Assembly (NCBI RefSeq): GCF_004216575.1 | Contig: NZ_SGWW01000001.1 | Span: 620,001 to 684,000, forward strand | Reading direction: 5' to 3' | Source: Microcella putealis | Lineage (GTDB): Bacteria; Actinomycetota; Actinomycetes; Actinomycetales; Microbacteriaceae | DNA: 64,000 nt | Made by a program: the position numbers and the translations under genes | In this document: piece after piece, positions 26,945 to 35,921 of the stretch | How positions within the stretch are numbered: the first letter of the stretch is position 1 | Layout: the number at the start of each line of letters is the position of its first letter | The notes under the pieces: model-generated | Seen by the model: only the letters and a program-made list of their open reading frames with translations | What the model was told of the DNA's origin: nothing | Database searches by the model: none

Positions 26945-28165
26945 ATGCTGCGAGAGGAAACGCGCCCCTTCCGGTGGCGGTCGATTGCCGTCCCCGCGTT
27001 CGGCCCCACCCTGCTGTTCACGATCGGCGAGGGCGCGATCTTGCCGCTGATCCCGGCGCTCGCCCTCGGCGTCGGCGCCGATCTCGCCGGCGCGAGCGTC
27101 GTTGCTGCCATGCTCTTGGTCGGCGTGCTGATCGGGGATGTTCCGGCCGGCTTCACCGTCGGACGAATCGGTGAGCGCACGGCGATGCTCGGCGCCTCGG
27201 CTCTCGCCGCCGCCGGCATCGGCCTCGCGCTCATCGCCACCACTCCCCTGCTGCTGGGCCTCGGCATGACCGTGCTCGGCATCGCCGCCGCCGTCTTCGG
27301 CCTCGCCCGCCACGCGCTGCTGACGAGCGTCGTGCCGGTCGCCTACCGCGCCCGCGCCCTGTCGACGCTCGGTGGCATCTTCCGCCTCGGCCTCTTTATC
27401 GGGCCGTTCGCGGCGGCGGCGCTCGTTGCCGCGACGGGAGCCGTGACGAGCATCCTCTGGTTCGCGTTGCTGATGTGCGGGCTGGTGGCGCTCAGCATCG
27501 TGGCATTGCCCGACCCCGAGCGCATCCTGCACCACCGCTCGACGCCCGTGGGTGGCGCGCTGACGCCGGCCGGCGTGTTCCGCACGATCGCCGAGCGGCG
27601 CGACGTGCTCGCTCGGCTGGGGGCGGCGGCGCTCGTCGTGTCGGCGCTGCGCGCGGTGCGGCAGGTGATTCTGCCGCTGTGGGCGGTGAGCATCGGGCTG
27701 GGCGAGGCCGAGACGGCGCTCATCATCTGAATCGCGGGCGGCGTCGACGTCGCGCTGTTCTACCTGGGCGGCTGGCTGATGGACCGCTTCGGCCGCCTCT
27801 ACACCGCCGTGCCGTCGATGATCGGCCTAGGGCTCGGGCTGGTTGGCCTCGCCCTGTCAGACCTCGCGGCCGACCCCGTGCCATGGTTCGTCGCCGTCGC
27901 GATGTGGCTGTCGCTCGCGAACGGCATCGGCGCGGGCATTCTCATGACGATGGGCAGCGACCTGGCGGGCCACGAGAACCCGGCGCCGTTCCTCGGCGCG
28001 TGGCGCCTCGTCATGGACTCGGGCTCGGCCGGCGCCCCGCTCGCCCTCGCGGGGCTCACGGCGCTCGGCGGCATCGCGGTCGCGGCGGGCGTCTTCGGCG
28101 TGGTCGGCTTGATCGGCGCCGGGATGCTTGCGCACTACATTCCGCGTCAGCTTCCGCGGGTATAG
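26945..28165 (+). pseudogene. MFS transporter interrupted by an in-frame TGA
   Basis: A single frame of 407 codons encodes a 12-helix MFS protein but has TGA at 27728-27730, after codon 261. Both halves are clearly coding in the same frame with normal codon use. The first half has a motif-A-like GDVPAGFTVGRIGERTAML. The second resumes at once with IAGGVDVALFYLGGWLMDRFGRLYTAVPSM, a second motif A. A single base change of a GGA or CGA codon (or a sequencing error) explains it. The C-terminus overlaps the convergent amidotransferase gene by 19 bases. Restart at ATG 27779 would give only a half-protein. No frameshift or deletion is seen, so the break is recent or tolerated. Confidence 0.75.
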
Positions 28166-28908
28166 CGCAGCACCTCGGCGGCAAACGCGGTACCGACCGC
28201 GTGGGCCTGATCACGGTAGTGCCGCCACTGCTCGTGGCTACGCTCCTCTTGCTCGGTCGGGTTGACCCCGGCGCGCGCGAAGTGCTGGCGGCTGCCGGCG
28301 ATCCAGGCGAGCTGGGTGGCGAGCCCCACCTCGAGGTGGAACTGCAGGCCCCACGCCGCCGAACCGAGCCGGTATGCCTCGATGATGCCGTCGGTTTCGC
28401 CGAGCAGTACGGCACCATCCGGCAGTTCGTGACTGTCATCGTGGTAGTGGAAGGCGGCGATGCGGCCGTCGTCGCTCGTGTGGGCGAGCGGCGCGATGAC
28501 GGGGTCGCTGGCGGCGTCATCGGTGAGCCGAACCCTCGTCCAGCCGTACTCCGACTTCGGCGAGGTGCGGAAAGCCGCGCCCCCGGCGGCGGCGAGCAGC
28601 TGCGAGCCGAAGCACAGGCCGAGCACGGGCATCTCGAGGTCGAGGGCGCGGGCGAGCAGGCGCTTTTCGTGCGCCATCCACGGGTGCTTTTCTTCGTCGC
28701 GCACGCTCGCGTAGGCGCCGAGCGACACGATGCCTCCGAACTGACTGAGCTCGTCGACCGTGGGGGCGCCGTCGGGGTCACGCTGCACGTCCCACATCAC
28801 GATGCGCAGACCCGCTTCGGCGAGCGGGGCGGCGAGTTCATTGAGGTTGTCGTCGACGTCGTGCAACACAACGAGCACGGCGGGGCGATTGGCGGACGTG
28901 TGCGTCAT
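28147..28908 (-). CDS. Class I glutamine amidotransferase-like protein
   Basis: 253-residue protein of the GMP-synthase-like amidotransferase group. The nucleophile elbow LGLCFGSQLLA (Cys about 99) and the histidine segment GLQFHLEV (about 185) are in the expected places. The flanking GGIVSLGAYASVRDEEKHPWM resembles stand-alone GATases often annotated YbdK/GuaA-like. No synthetase partner is present, so a specific reaction cannot be assigned; release of ammonia or hydrolysis of a gamma-glutamyl compound is possible. ATG 28908 has TAGCCT six bases upstream (28920-28915), a leaderless signature. Convergent with the broken MFS gene. Confidence 0.85.
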   Translation of the reverse strand: MTHTSANRPAVLVVLHDVDDNLNELAAPLAEAGLRIVMWDVQRDPDGAPTVDELSQFGGIVSLGAYASVRDEEKHPWMAHEKRLLARALDLEMPVLGLCFGSQLLAAAGGAAFRTSPKSEYGWTRVRLTDDAASDPVIAPLAHTSDDGRIAAFHYHDDSHELPDGAVLLGETDGIIEAYRLGSAAWGLQFHLEVGLATQLAWIAGSRQHFARAGVNPTEQEERSHEQWRHYRDQAHAVGTAFAAEVLRYTRGS

Positions 28909-28937
28909 GCCACGAGGCTAGCTGCGCGGACCCCGTT

Positions 28938-29777
28938 CTAGGAGGAGCTGCTGGCCGACTGCCCCGTCGCGGGGGTGGCCACCTCAAGCGGCATTTGGGC
29001 CGCCATCTGGGCGGCGGGATGCATGTCGTCGCTGACGGGGGCGGCCGGCGCCGGTACCGTCTCGCTCGGCGCGGAGGGCATGTCGGTGAAGGCGGTCGAG
29101 GGCAGGTCTTTCTCGTCGTTCTCGATGGCGTCGACGATGCGGCGGGCGACGGCCTCGGGCTGGTAGCCGGTCGGGAACTTCGGGGTCTCTCCCGCGATGG
29201 GGTGGCGCGAGAGGTTCGTCTCGGTGTGGCCGGGGCGCGCGTCGAGCACGCGAATCTTCTGGCGGCGCAGCTCGCGCGCGGCGACCTGGGTGAAGGCGTT
29301 GAGCGCGGTCTTGACGGCCGAGTAGGCGCCGAGCCCGTTGGTGGGGCTTTCGGCGACGAGGCCCGAGAGGGTGACGATGAAGGGCGAGCGGCCGTCGGCG
29401 GCGCTCTGGGCGAGCGGGTCGGCGGCCGAGCGGATGACGCGCATGGGCCCGGCGGCGTTGATCTGCCAGAGCTGTTCGAGGGTGTCGTTTTGCAGTTCGG
29501 CGATGGGGCCGAAGGCGACGACGCCGGCGGCGTTGATGACGCCGTCGAGGCGTCCGTTGGCGGTGACGGCGGTGGCGACGAGGGTGCGCGCGAAGTTCGG
29601 GTCGGTGAGGTCGCCGGGCACGAAGGTGGCGGGAATGCCGAGCGCTTCGAGGTTGGTCATGTTTCGGGCGCTGAGGGTGAGCTTGGCGCCGCGCTCGTGC
29701 AGCAGCCGGGCGATGTGGCGGCCGAGGCCACCGGTGGCTCCGACGACGATGATCGATGCCCCGTCAAGGTTGGTCAT
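28938..29777 (-). CDS. Short-chain dehydrogenase/reductase (SDR)
   Basis: 279 residues with the SDR cofactor motif VGATGGLGRHIA (T-G-x3-G-x-G variant, residues 12-23), NAAGVV near 87, catalytic serine in TLSGLV near 140 and YSAVK near 157. The acidic residue that would follow beta-2 is replaced by SARN, favouring NADP. The catalytic core ends about residue 225. The remaining 55 residues are Pro/Ala/Ser-rich and low in complexity, ending in four serines, an unusual tail. ATG 29777 is leaderless (TACGCT six bases upstream). The substrate is unknown. Confidence 0.87.
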   Translation of the reverse strand: MTNLDGASIIVVGATGGLGRHIARLLHERGAKLTLSARNMTNLEALGIPATFVPGDLTDPNFARTLVATAVTANGRLDGVINAAGVVAFGPIAELQNDTLEQLWQINAAGPMRVIRSAADPLAQSAADGRSPFIVTLSGLVAESPTNGLGAYSAVKTALNAFTQVAARELRRQKIRVLDARPGHTETNLSRHPIAGETPKFPTGYQPEAVARRIVDAIENDEKDLPSTAFTDMPSAPSETVPAPAAPVSDDMHPAAQMAAQMPLEVATPATGQSASSSS

Positions 29778-29886
29778 GCGGCGAGCGTATCGACGACACT
29801 CTGGGAACGTGCAGAGGGCGCTCAGACTACTCAGGTTCTGTGCAGTTTTCGGCGTTTGCGCCGCGTTGGAGGATGCTGTGGTCGCC

Positions 29887-30375
29887 TCACCCGATCACGC
29901 TGCGGGCCGTCGCGGTCACGTCAATCACGAGACCCTCGGGCACGAACAGGGTCACGACCGGCGGCCGCCAGAGCGCCTCGAGCGTGACTTCTGCTGAGAC
30001 GCCGTCGACGGTGCGCGCGGCGATGAGCCGCAGCTCGGTGAACTCGTCCGTCGGTGCCTCGCCGAGGTACGCGACGACGTCGCGTTGAACGCTCGCGTCG
30101 TCGAGCCGTGGCCGCAACTCACCGTCGGGGCCGCGCACGTCGTCGAGCTCGAACGACTCGGCGCCCACGAGCGCCGCACCGTCGGCCAGCGTGAAGAGCC
30201 TCTTGCGCTCGAGGTACAGCGAGGTCGCCGCGCTCACGAGCAGCACCACGACGAGCCCGAGCGCGACATAACCCGCGATCAGCGGAAGGATCGATCCGGA
30301 ATCGTCGTCGCGCATCCGCCTCGCCTGCGATCGGATGCGCGACGCGCGTCGATCGCACACGCTCGTGCCCGTCAT
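29887..30375 (-). CDS. TadG-like pilus-assembly protein
   Basis: 162 residues. The DDDSGSILPLIAGYVALGLVVVLLV segment (about residues 24-48, seen in parts) is the Tad-type N-terminal prepilin-like region: a charged stretch, Gly-Ser and one long hydrophobic helix, followed by YLERKRLFTLADGAAL as in TadG/Tad_N proteins. The rest is a small extracytoplasmic domain. ATG 30375 overlaps the preceding gene's stop by four bases. Last gene of the Tad cluster transcribed from 34568. Probably a minor pseudopilin. Confidence 0.78.
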   Translation of the reverse strand: MTGTSVCDRRASRIRSQARRMRDDDSGSILPLIAGYVALGLVVVLLVSAATSLYLERKRLFTLADGAALVGAESFELDDVRGPDGELRPRLDDASVQRDVVAYLGEAPTDEFTELRLIAARTVDGVSAEVTLEALWRPPVVTLFVPEGLVIDVTATARSVIG

Positions 30376-30857
30376 CGCGCGCCCCAGAACCGCGACACCT
30401 GCTGCGTCGCCGAGGCGTCGATCGGCACGGCCAACGGCGTACGCAGCTCGAGCGCGTCGGGTACGAGCGGGAGGGGCACACGCGTGTTCACCTCGACGGT
30501 CACCCAGCCGCGCCGGGTGAGGCACGCGGTCGGGTTCGGGCGGCACGAGATCGACAGCTCTACCTCTTCGGCAGTGACGCCGTGATCGGCGAGGGCCAGC
30601 TCAAGGGCCCGGCCTGCGGCCTCTGATCCGGCGGCAACGGTGGGGGCCTGCACGAAGACGCGGGCGGCGTGGCGGGCCGCGCCCTCGGTCGCGAGCGCCG
30701 CCGCCTGGATCGTCGCCAGCGTGACGATGAGATAGACGAGCGGGATCAGCAGCAGCATGCCCGCGGTGATGAACTCGAGCGAAGCCGAGCCCGAGTCGTC
30801 GGCGAACCGTGTCGCAACACGGCGGCGCAGCTCAGCGCAGCGGTTCGAGCGCGGCAC
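30372..30857 (-). CDS. TadE-family pseudopilin
   Basis: 161 residues with DDSGSASLEFITAGMLLLIPLVYLI near the N-terminus (about residues 20-44): Gly before a hydrophobic helix, with Glu at the +5-type position, the class III prepilin signature recognised by TadV-type peptidases. A pair of cysteines (SCRPNPTACL) in the C-terminal domain may form a disulfide outside the membrane. Starts at GTG 30857, overlapping the upstream TadE gene by 26 bases. Minor pilin component of the Tad machinery. Confidence 0.8.
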   Translation of the reverse strand: MPRSNRCAELRRRVATRFADDSGSASLEFITAGMLLLIPLVYLIVTLATIQAAALATEGAARHAARVFVQAPTVAAGSEAAGRALELALADHGVTAEEVELSISCRPNPTACLTRRGWVTVEVNTRVPLPLVPDALELRTPLAVPIDASATQQVSRFWGAR

Positions 30858-31221
30858 GGCCGCTCACCTCCATGGCGCGATCGGGGCCGAAAAGCCCGGC
30901 GACCGGTAGCGGCGCCCGCACGGTCACGATGACGACCGGATGCTCGGCAAACGTTCCGAAGGACGCCTCGACGTCGCCCGCGTACTGCTCCCCCACCGCT
31001 GTAGCGATGAGCTCGCGGGTGCGGTCGACTCCCTCGGGCAGGGAGCTGTCGGCGAGCGCCGCGTGGCGCGCACCCTCGGCGGCGGCGTCGATCAGCGTTG
31101 TGCGCACGTGCAGGGCGAGGGCAAGCTGCAGAACGGCAAGGATGACGGCGGTCAGCAGCGTGCCGACAAGCACGAACTCGACCGGGGCCGAGCCGCGGTC
31201 GTCGTCGAGTCGGCGAAGCAT
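30832..31221 (-). CDS. TadE-family pseudopilin
   Basis: 129 residues. The DDDRGSAPVEFVLVGTLLTAVILAVLQ region (residues 6-32) has the TadE prepilin signature Gly-Ser-Ala-Pro-Val-Glu-Phe and a single transmembrane helix; TLIDAAAEGARHAAL follows as in many TadE proteins. The remainder is a short periplasmic-side domain. It lies 36 bases downstream of the small pilin-like gene and overlaps the next TadE gene. Confidence 0.82.
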   Translation of the reverse strand: MLRRLDDDRGSAPVEFVLVGTLLTAVILAVLQLALALHVRTTLIDAAAEGARHAALADSSLPEGVDRTRELIATAVGEQYAGDVEASFGTFAEHPVVIVTVRAPLPVAGLFGPDRAMEVSGRAALEPLR

Positions 31222-31257
31222 CGGGGAACGGGTGGTGTGCCGTCGGGAGCGGCGGGA

Positions 31258-31449
31258 CTAGAAGCCGCTGACACGGTCGATTGCCTGCTGGAACACGCCC
31301 TCGAGTGCGGGGCCGGCGAGCGCCCAGATGACGATGACGAGCCCTGCCGTCATGAGGGTGATGAGCACCCAGCCCGGCACATCCCCTCGGTCGTCGGTGA
31401 GGTCGCGAGCCATCGAGTTGCGGGAGAAGCGAGCGCGGAGGCGGGACAT
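31258..31449 (-). CDS. Small pilin-like protein (Flp candidate)
   Basis: 63 residues with a basic N-terminus, then DDRGDVPGWVLITLMTAGLVIVIWALAG (from about residue 19), i.e. a Gly-Asp junction followed by one long hydrophobic helix, and a short C-terminal tail. Size and position between tadC and tadE fit the Flp major pilin. However, the conserved glutamate five residues after the cleavage glycine is missing, so processing by the usual prepilin peptidase is uncertain. ATG 31449 has an AAGGAA ribosome site five bases upstream; longer frames lack this. Confidence 0.65.
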   Translation of the reverse strand: MSRLRARFSRNSMARDLTDDRGDVPGWVLITLMTAGLVIVIWALAGPALEGVFQQAIDRVSGF

Positions 31450-31528
31450 GACGATTCCTTCCGGAGCGGGATGAACGCGGGCAATAGTGCGCGGAGTCGC
31501 GGGGAGCGGTCGGCGGGTATCCACAGGG

Positions 31529-32467
31529 CTAGAAGCCGACCTGCAGCACCAGCAGACCCGGGTAGACGGCGAAGAGCACGGTGACGGGCAGAATCAGGAA
31601 GACGAGTGGCACGAGCATCGCGACCTCGCGAGTTCCGGCGAGTTCGAGCAGCGAACGTTTGGCATCGTCGCGGGCGTCAGCGGCCTGGGCGCGCAGCACG
31701 TCGGTCAGCGGGGTGCCGCGTTCGAGCGCCGCGAGAATCTGGTCGATCAGTCTCGCGACCGCGGGGATCGCAAGCTCGTCGCGCAGCTCGGCGAGACCCT
31801 CGGCGAGCGGCTGGCCGGCCGCGTGACGCGTCATGACGCGGTCAAGTTCGCCCGCGAGTTCTCCGCTGCCGGTGCGGGCGACACGGCGCATCGCCTCCCC
31901 CACCGACTCACCCGCCGAAACACTGAGGGCCAGGAACTCAACGACGGTCGGGAACTCTTGCGCGATGCGCTGGGAGCGGCGCTTCGCCGCCCGCGCGAGC
32001 AGCGCATCCACGACCACGATGCCACCGATCGCGCCGACCGCCAGCCCGACGATGCCGACGGGGATCATCGTGATGGAGCCGCGACCGGCGATGACACCCA
32101 TCGTGGCGCCGAGTGCGGCCCCAACGACGGCGCCTGTCAATTGGCGCGTGCGGTGACCCGCGACGGTAGCGCTGAAACCGGCCTGGCGCAGGCGCGTGCG
32201 GATCGTCGCGTCGCCGCCGAGCACTGACTCGAGAAGTCGGGTGCCACGGTCGGCGATCGGGGCGAGGAGCGCACCGAGCACGGGCAGGGGGTCACTGCGG
32301 TGCGGTGTCGACAGTTCAGCGGCAGCCGGGCTGACGTCGACGAGGTAGGGGGCAAGACGCTGCTCGAGCTTGGCGCGACCAACACGCGGCATGGCGCTCA
32401 CGACGAGCCAGAGGCCGAGGCCGAGAGTGCCTCCCGCGACGAGAGCTGCGGCGAGCGCCGGGTTCAT
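31529..32467 (-). CDS. tadC: Tad pilus membrane platform protein TadC
   Basis: 312-residue type II secretion F domain protein. Helices occur near residues 5-25, 110-150 and 285-308. The cytoplasmic T2SF segment includes FPTVVEFLALSVSAGESVGEAMRRVA and LERGTPLTDVLRAQAADAR. It forms the inner-membrane platform with TadB on which pilin subunits are polymerised. ATG 32467 overlaps the tadB stop by four bases. Confidence 0.88.
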   Translation of the reverse strand: MNPALAAALVAGGTLGLGLWLVVSAMPRVGRAKLEQRLAPYLVDVSPAAAELSTPHRSDPLPVLGALLAPIADRGTRLLESVLGGDATIRTRLRQAGFSATVAGHRTRQLTGAVVGAALGATMGVIAGRGSITMIPVGIVGLAVGAIGGIVVVDALLARAAKRRSQRIAQEFPTVVEFLALSVSAGESVGEAMRRVARTGSGELAGELDRVMTRHAAGQPLAEGLAELRDELAIPAVARLIDQILAALERGTPLTDVLRAQAADARDDAKRSLLELAGTREVAMLVPLVFLILPVTVLFAVYPGLLVLQVGF

Positions 32468-33330
32468 CGGAACCACCGACCCTCGTCGGGCAGCCGGCCG
32501 ATCGCGACCATGAGGCGGTACGCGATGAGCGTGGCGACGAGCCCCGCCGCGACCAGCGCCGCACCCGTCGGGGTGTTGTAGGCGGCCTGGGCTTCGGGGC
32601 GCGAGCCGAGCATGAGCAGCACGATCCAGGGGGCAGCGACACCGAGGCGCGCTGCCGTACGCACCCACGACTGGCGCGCTTCGACCTCGCCCCGCACCGC
32701 GACTTCAGCCCGCAGGTAGTGCGACAGCGAGCGCAGCACCGTCGGCAGCTCGGTGCCGCCAACCTCGCGCGCCATACGGAGCGTCTCGACGATACGGTCA
32801 GCGACCGGGTCGGCAAGCGTCACCTTGAGCGTGTCGAGGCTTTCGTCGAAGCGGGCGGTGCGGAGCCAGTCGCGTCGAAACGTGACGAACGCCGGGCGCA
32901 CCGCCTCGGGGGCGCTGTCGGCGAGGGCACTCACAGCCTCGGGCAAGCCGCGCCCCGCACGGATGCTCGACAACAGCAGGTCAACCACGTCGGGCCACAG
33001 CGCTCGGAGCGCACGTCGACGACTGGCGGCCCGAGCACGCAACAAGAGCAGGGGCGTCACCGCGCAGACAACAGCGGCTGCGGGGGCAAGGGCGAGCACG
33101 GGCACGAGCAGAAGGACGAGGCCCGCCCCGATGACGCCGAGCACGACCATCGTGGCAATGAGCACTGCTGGGCGGACTGTAGACAGGCCCGCGCGAGCGA
33201 GCAGGTCGGCGAGGCGTCCGGGGGTGGCGACACGTGCATCCGAGGTTTCTGAGGGGCGGCGGGGCCAGAGCCACGGGGAGGCGACGAGCAGAACGCCCGC
33301 GGCGAGCAACAGGGCGACGACGACAGTCAT
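32464..33330 (-). CDS. tadB: Tad pilus membrane platform protein TadB
   Basis: 288-residue type II secretion F domain protein. N-terminal helices (MTVVVALLLAAGVLLVASPWLW and the region 55-95) are followed by the T2SF cytoplasmic domain (LWPDVVDLLLSSIRAGRGLPEAV, LRMAREVGGTELPTVLRSLS) and two C-terminal helices. ATG 33330 overlaps the tadA stop by four bases; open frame beyond it is antisense noise. Works with TadC. Confidence 0.88.
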   Translation of the reverse strand: MTVVVALLLAAGVLLVASPWLWPRRPSETSDARVATPGRLADLLARAGLSTVRPAVLIATMVVLGVIGAGLVLLLVPVLALAPAAAVVCAVTPLLLLRARAASRRRALRALWPDVVDLLLSSIRAGRGLPEAVSALADSAPEAVRPAFVTFRRDWLRTARFDESLDTLKVTLADPVADRIVETLRMAREVGGTELPTVLRSLSHYLRAEVAVRGEVEARQSWVRTAARLGVAAPWIVLLMLGSRPEAQAAYNTPTGAALVAAGLVATLIAYRLMVAIGRLPDEGRWFR

Positions 33331-34568
33331 GCGGCGCGCCCCAGGACGAGGCGCGGGTCGAGGCCCGCCTCGAGGAACTTCGCGGGGCGCGGAGGCGGAT
33401 TGCCGGTCGCCACCAGGTCGCCGAGGGCATCGCGGGCGAAGATCGGCGCGATCTGAATGCCGTCGGCCCCGACGTGGCCGGTCGGCGCGACGATCTCGCG
33501 CACCCGCCGCCCGCGGTCGGGTGCCAACTCGAGGTGCACGACGAGGTCGATCGCGGTCGCAACGGTCGGCACCACGAACGATGAGTCGATGTTGCGACCG
33601 GCGAGCAGCGGCAGCGTCGAGAGCTTGATGAGCGCATCCTTCGCGCTGTTGGCGTGGAGGGAGCACATGCCGGGCATGCCGCTGTTGAGGGCGATCAGCA
33701 GGTCGAGCGACTCAGCCTCGCGCACCTCACCCACGACAAGGCGGTCGGGGCGCATGCGGAGGGCCTCCTTGATGAGGCGGCGCAGCGTGATCTCGCCCGT
33801 GCCCTCGAGGTTCGCACTGCGACACTGCATGGCGACCACGTCGGGGGCGTCGAGGTCGAGTTCGAAAGTCTCTTCCACTGTGACGATGCGCTCGCTGCCG
33901 CGCGCGCTCGCGAGCAGAGCGCCCAGCATGGTCGTTTTGCCGGTGTGGGTGGCTCCGCTGACGAGTATGTTGCTGCCCGCGAGCACGCTCATGCGTAGGA
34001 ACTCGGCGGCCTGGGGGGTGATTGACCCCAGCTCGACGAGGCGGGTCAGCGAGCGGATGCGCTGCGAGAACTTACGCACGTTGACCGCCCAGTGCCGGCG
34101 GGTCACGTCGGGAATCGCAACGTGGAGCCGGGAGCCGTCAGGGAGGCTCGCGTCAACGAAAGGGCTGCTGATGTCGACGCGGCGACCGGTCGCCTGCAGC
34201 ATGCGCTCGACGATCACGCGCACCTCGTCGTCGGTGAGCGTGAGCGGCACCCGCTCCGTCACGCCGGCCCGCGCGATGAAGATGCGATCGGGGGCATTCA
34301 GCCAGATCTCTTCGACCTCGGCATCGTCGAAGTACGGCTGCAGGGCGCCGTAGCCGGTGAGGCCCGCGAGCACCTCACCGTGGGTGCGCGCCTCATCATG
34401 GATGCGCGGGAGGGCTCCCGAAAGCGACCGCTCGGCGTAGACGCGCAGCTCTTCGCGCACCAGGCGCTCGGCAGCCTCCGGGTCGCGGTGCAGGTCGACG
34501 CGCTCGCTGCGCACGCGGGCGCGAACCCGGTCGGTGATGGTGGCGACGGGGCTGGACATGCGCGACAT
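33327..34568 (-). CDS. tadA: Tad pilus assembly ATPase TadA (CpaF family)
   Basis: 413-residue secretion ATPase powering Tad (type IVc) pilus assembly. Visible motifs are YFDDAEVEEIWLNAPDRIFI in the N-terminal domain, Walker A GATHTGKTT (a His replaces the usual Gly/Ser but GxxxxGKT is kept), the Asp box VTVEETFELDL, Walker B RPDRLVVGEVR and the His box GMPGMCSLHANSA. ATG 34568 or 34559 are both possible; neither has a clear ribosome site or leaderless -10. It heads an operon tadA-B-C-pilin-E-E-G. No tadZ, cpaB or prepilin peptidase gene is adjacent. Confidence 0.93.
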   Translation of the reverse strand: MSRMSSPVATITDRVRARVRSERVDLHRDPEAAERLVREELRVYAERSLSGALPRIHDEARTHGEVLAGLTGYGALQPYFDDAEVEEIWLNAPDRIFIARAGVTERVPLTLTDDEVRVIVERMLQATGRRVDISSPFVDASLPDGSRLHVAIPDVTRRHWAVNVRKFSQRIRSLTRLVELGSITPQAAEFLRMSVLAGSNILVSGATHTGKTTMLGALLASARGSERIVTVEETFELDLDAPDVVAMQCRSANLEGTGEITLRRLIKEALRMRPDRLVVGEVREAESLDLLIALNSGMPGMCSLHANSAKDALIKLSTLPLLAGRNIDSSFVVPTVATAIDLVVHLELAPDRGRRVREIVAPTGHVGADGIQIAPIFARDALGDLVATGNPPPRPAKFLEAGLDPRLVLGRAA

Positions 34569-34938
34569 TGTGCGTGGGGGCGGGGCGCGCATCCGAGGTT
34601 TTGTCCACAGCCGGGTCGACGGCGCCCACGGACGCAGTCATGCCGGGGACGGACCGCACCTGTGCGATTGCGACGACCGCGTGCGGTTGCGCGCCCGTGG
34701 TTGTCGCAATCGCCCGGTTTGAGGCCGTGATCACACTCCGTCCGGACTCGACGCACGCAGGGTGGTGCAGCACTCCTCCACTGTTGCCCGTGCGCCGCAC
34801 CCCTCGACGTGCGTTCGCTCGGGGTGCGGCGGGCGTGCGCCCCGTAAACGGTTGCGTCGGTGCAACACTGCGCGTTCGAACGCTCGGCGTTGCACAATTC
34901 TCGCGGGGTTGCGGGTGGCGGGGCACTGATTGTGAGGC
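34569..34938. other. Spacer with three hairpins, no gene
   Basis: 370 bases between the tadA start and the aldo/keto reductase stop. No convincing coding frame is seen. It holds an imperfect inverted repeat at 34664-34713 (arms GCGATTGCGAC), a perfect 10-base-arm hairpin at 34794-34830 (GCCGCACCCC), and one copy of the family-A palindrome at 34861-34894. The tadA promoter should lie here but no clear hexamers were found. Confidence 0.6.
34861..34894. repeat. Family-A palindromic repeat, copy 1
   Basis: TGCAAC, then a central GCGTTCGAACGC, then GTTGCA, symmetrical about 34877.5. It shares core and ends with copies at 36402-36443 and 36576-36613. It lies 45 bases past the aldo/keto reductase stop. 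Confidence 0.6.
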
Positions 34939-35883
34939 TCAGCCCCAGGTGAGTGCGGAACGGGCGGCCCAGTAGTCGGCCGGGTCCACGGCGAGGGGGT
35001 GGGTGGCCTCAAGTTGATCGGGCGTCAGCGCCACAGCCGCGAGGTTCGCCTCGAGCTGCTGCTCGGTCACCGCGCCGCTGAGGGCAACGTCGATGTATGG
35101 CTGCGCCAGGACCCAGCCGAGCGCTGCGGCCTCCGGGGTGAGACTGGTCGCCTGAGCCAGAGCGGTGCCCCACGGCGTCGAAGGCTCACCGGTCGGGGTC
35201 GACGCGAGGCGGCCGTTGGCGAACACCTCCTTGGCGACGACGATCCAGCCTTCGTCGTGGGCGCGCTGGAGCGCCAGCGCGACGGAGGGCTCGAGCACGT
35301 TGACGGTGGCTTGGACCGCCGAAAAGGGGGTGTCTTCGAGAGTGCGGGCAGCATCCAGCACGTCGCCCTGCCGTGGGCCGCTGGTGCTGATGCCGACGCG
35401 CACGCCGTTGGCGGCTAGAGCGCGCAGGCGGTCGAGCAGGGCGGCGTCGCCGAGTGCCGGGCTGTCGGGGGTCACCGAGTGGATCAGGTAGATGTCGGGG
35501 GCACCGCCGAGGGCAGCGAGCGTCTCGGGCCACTGGGTCTCGAAGTGGCCGAGCGAGTGGTCTTTGACCTCGTGCACGTCGACGTCGCGCTGCCAGTCGG
35601 CGACGTAGCGGTAGCCCCACTTCGATCCGATGGTGAGTTCGCCGCGGTGCGGGGGGTGCTGGGCGAGCCACTCCCCCAAGAACTGCTCGGCGAGGCCGTA
35701 CGAGCGGGCGGCGTCGACGTACCGGACACCTCTTGCCCAGGCTGCGTCGAGCATCGCGTGGGCGCGGGCGCGCATCTCGTCGACGCTGCGGCTCGAGAAG
35801 GGCCCGAGGTCGCGGTCACGGTCAAGCGCGATGTAGGCGGGGCGGCCGAGAGCCGCGAGGCCGAGGCCAAGACGTGGGGTCAC
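34939..35883 (-). CDS. Aldo/keto reductase
   Basis: 314 residues with a TIM-barrel AKR pattern: GLGLAALGRPAYI near the start, YVDAARSYG with the catalytic Asp and Tyr (about 55-62), GSKWGYRY with the catalytic Lys (about 86), and YLIHSV with the His (about 131). Towards the C-terminus, IDVALSGAVTEQQLEANL corresponds to the cofactor phosphate region. It resembles members linked to sugar or aldehyde reduction, but the substrate is not readable. GTG 35883 has TAGGCT seven bases upstream (35896-35891), a leaderless signature. Confidence 0.88.
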   Translation of the reverse strand: MTPRLGLGLAALGRPAYIALDRDRDLGPFSSRSVDEMRARAHAMLDAAWARGVRYVDAARSYGLAEQFLGEWLAQHPPHRGELTIGSKWGYRYVADWQRDVDVHEVKDHSLGHFETQWPETLAALGGAPDIYLIHSVTPDSPALGDAALLDRLRALAANGVRVGISTSGPRQGDVLDAARTLEDTPFSAVQATVNVLEPSVALALQRAHDEGWIVVAKEVFANGRLASTPTGEPSTPWGTALAQATSLTPEAAALGWVLAQPYIDVALSGAVTEQQLEANLAAVALTPDQLEATHPLAVDPADYWAARSALTWG

Positions 35884-35921
35884 GTCGGCCAGCCTACGGA
35901 ACCACGTCTCGCGGATCGGCG

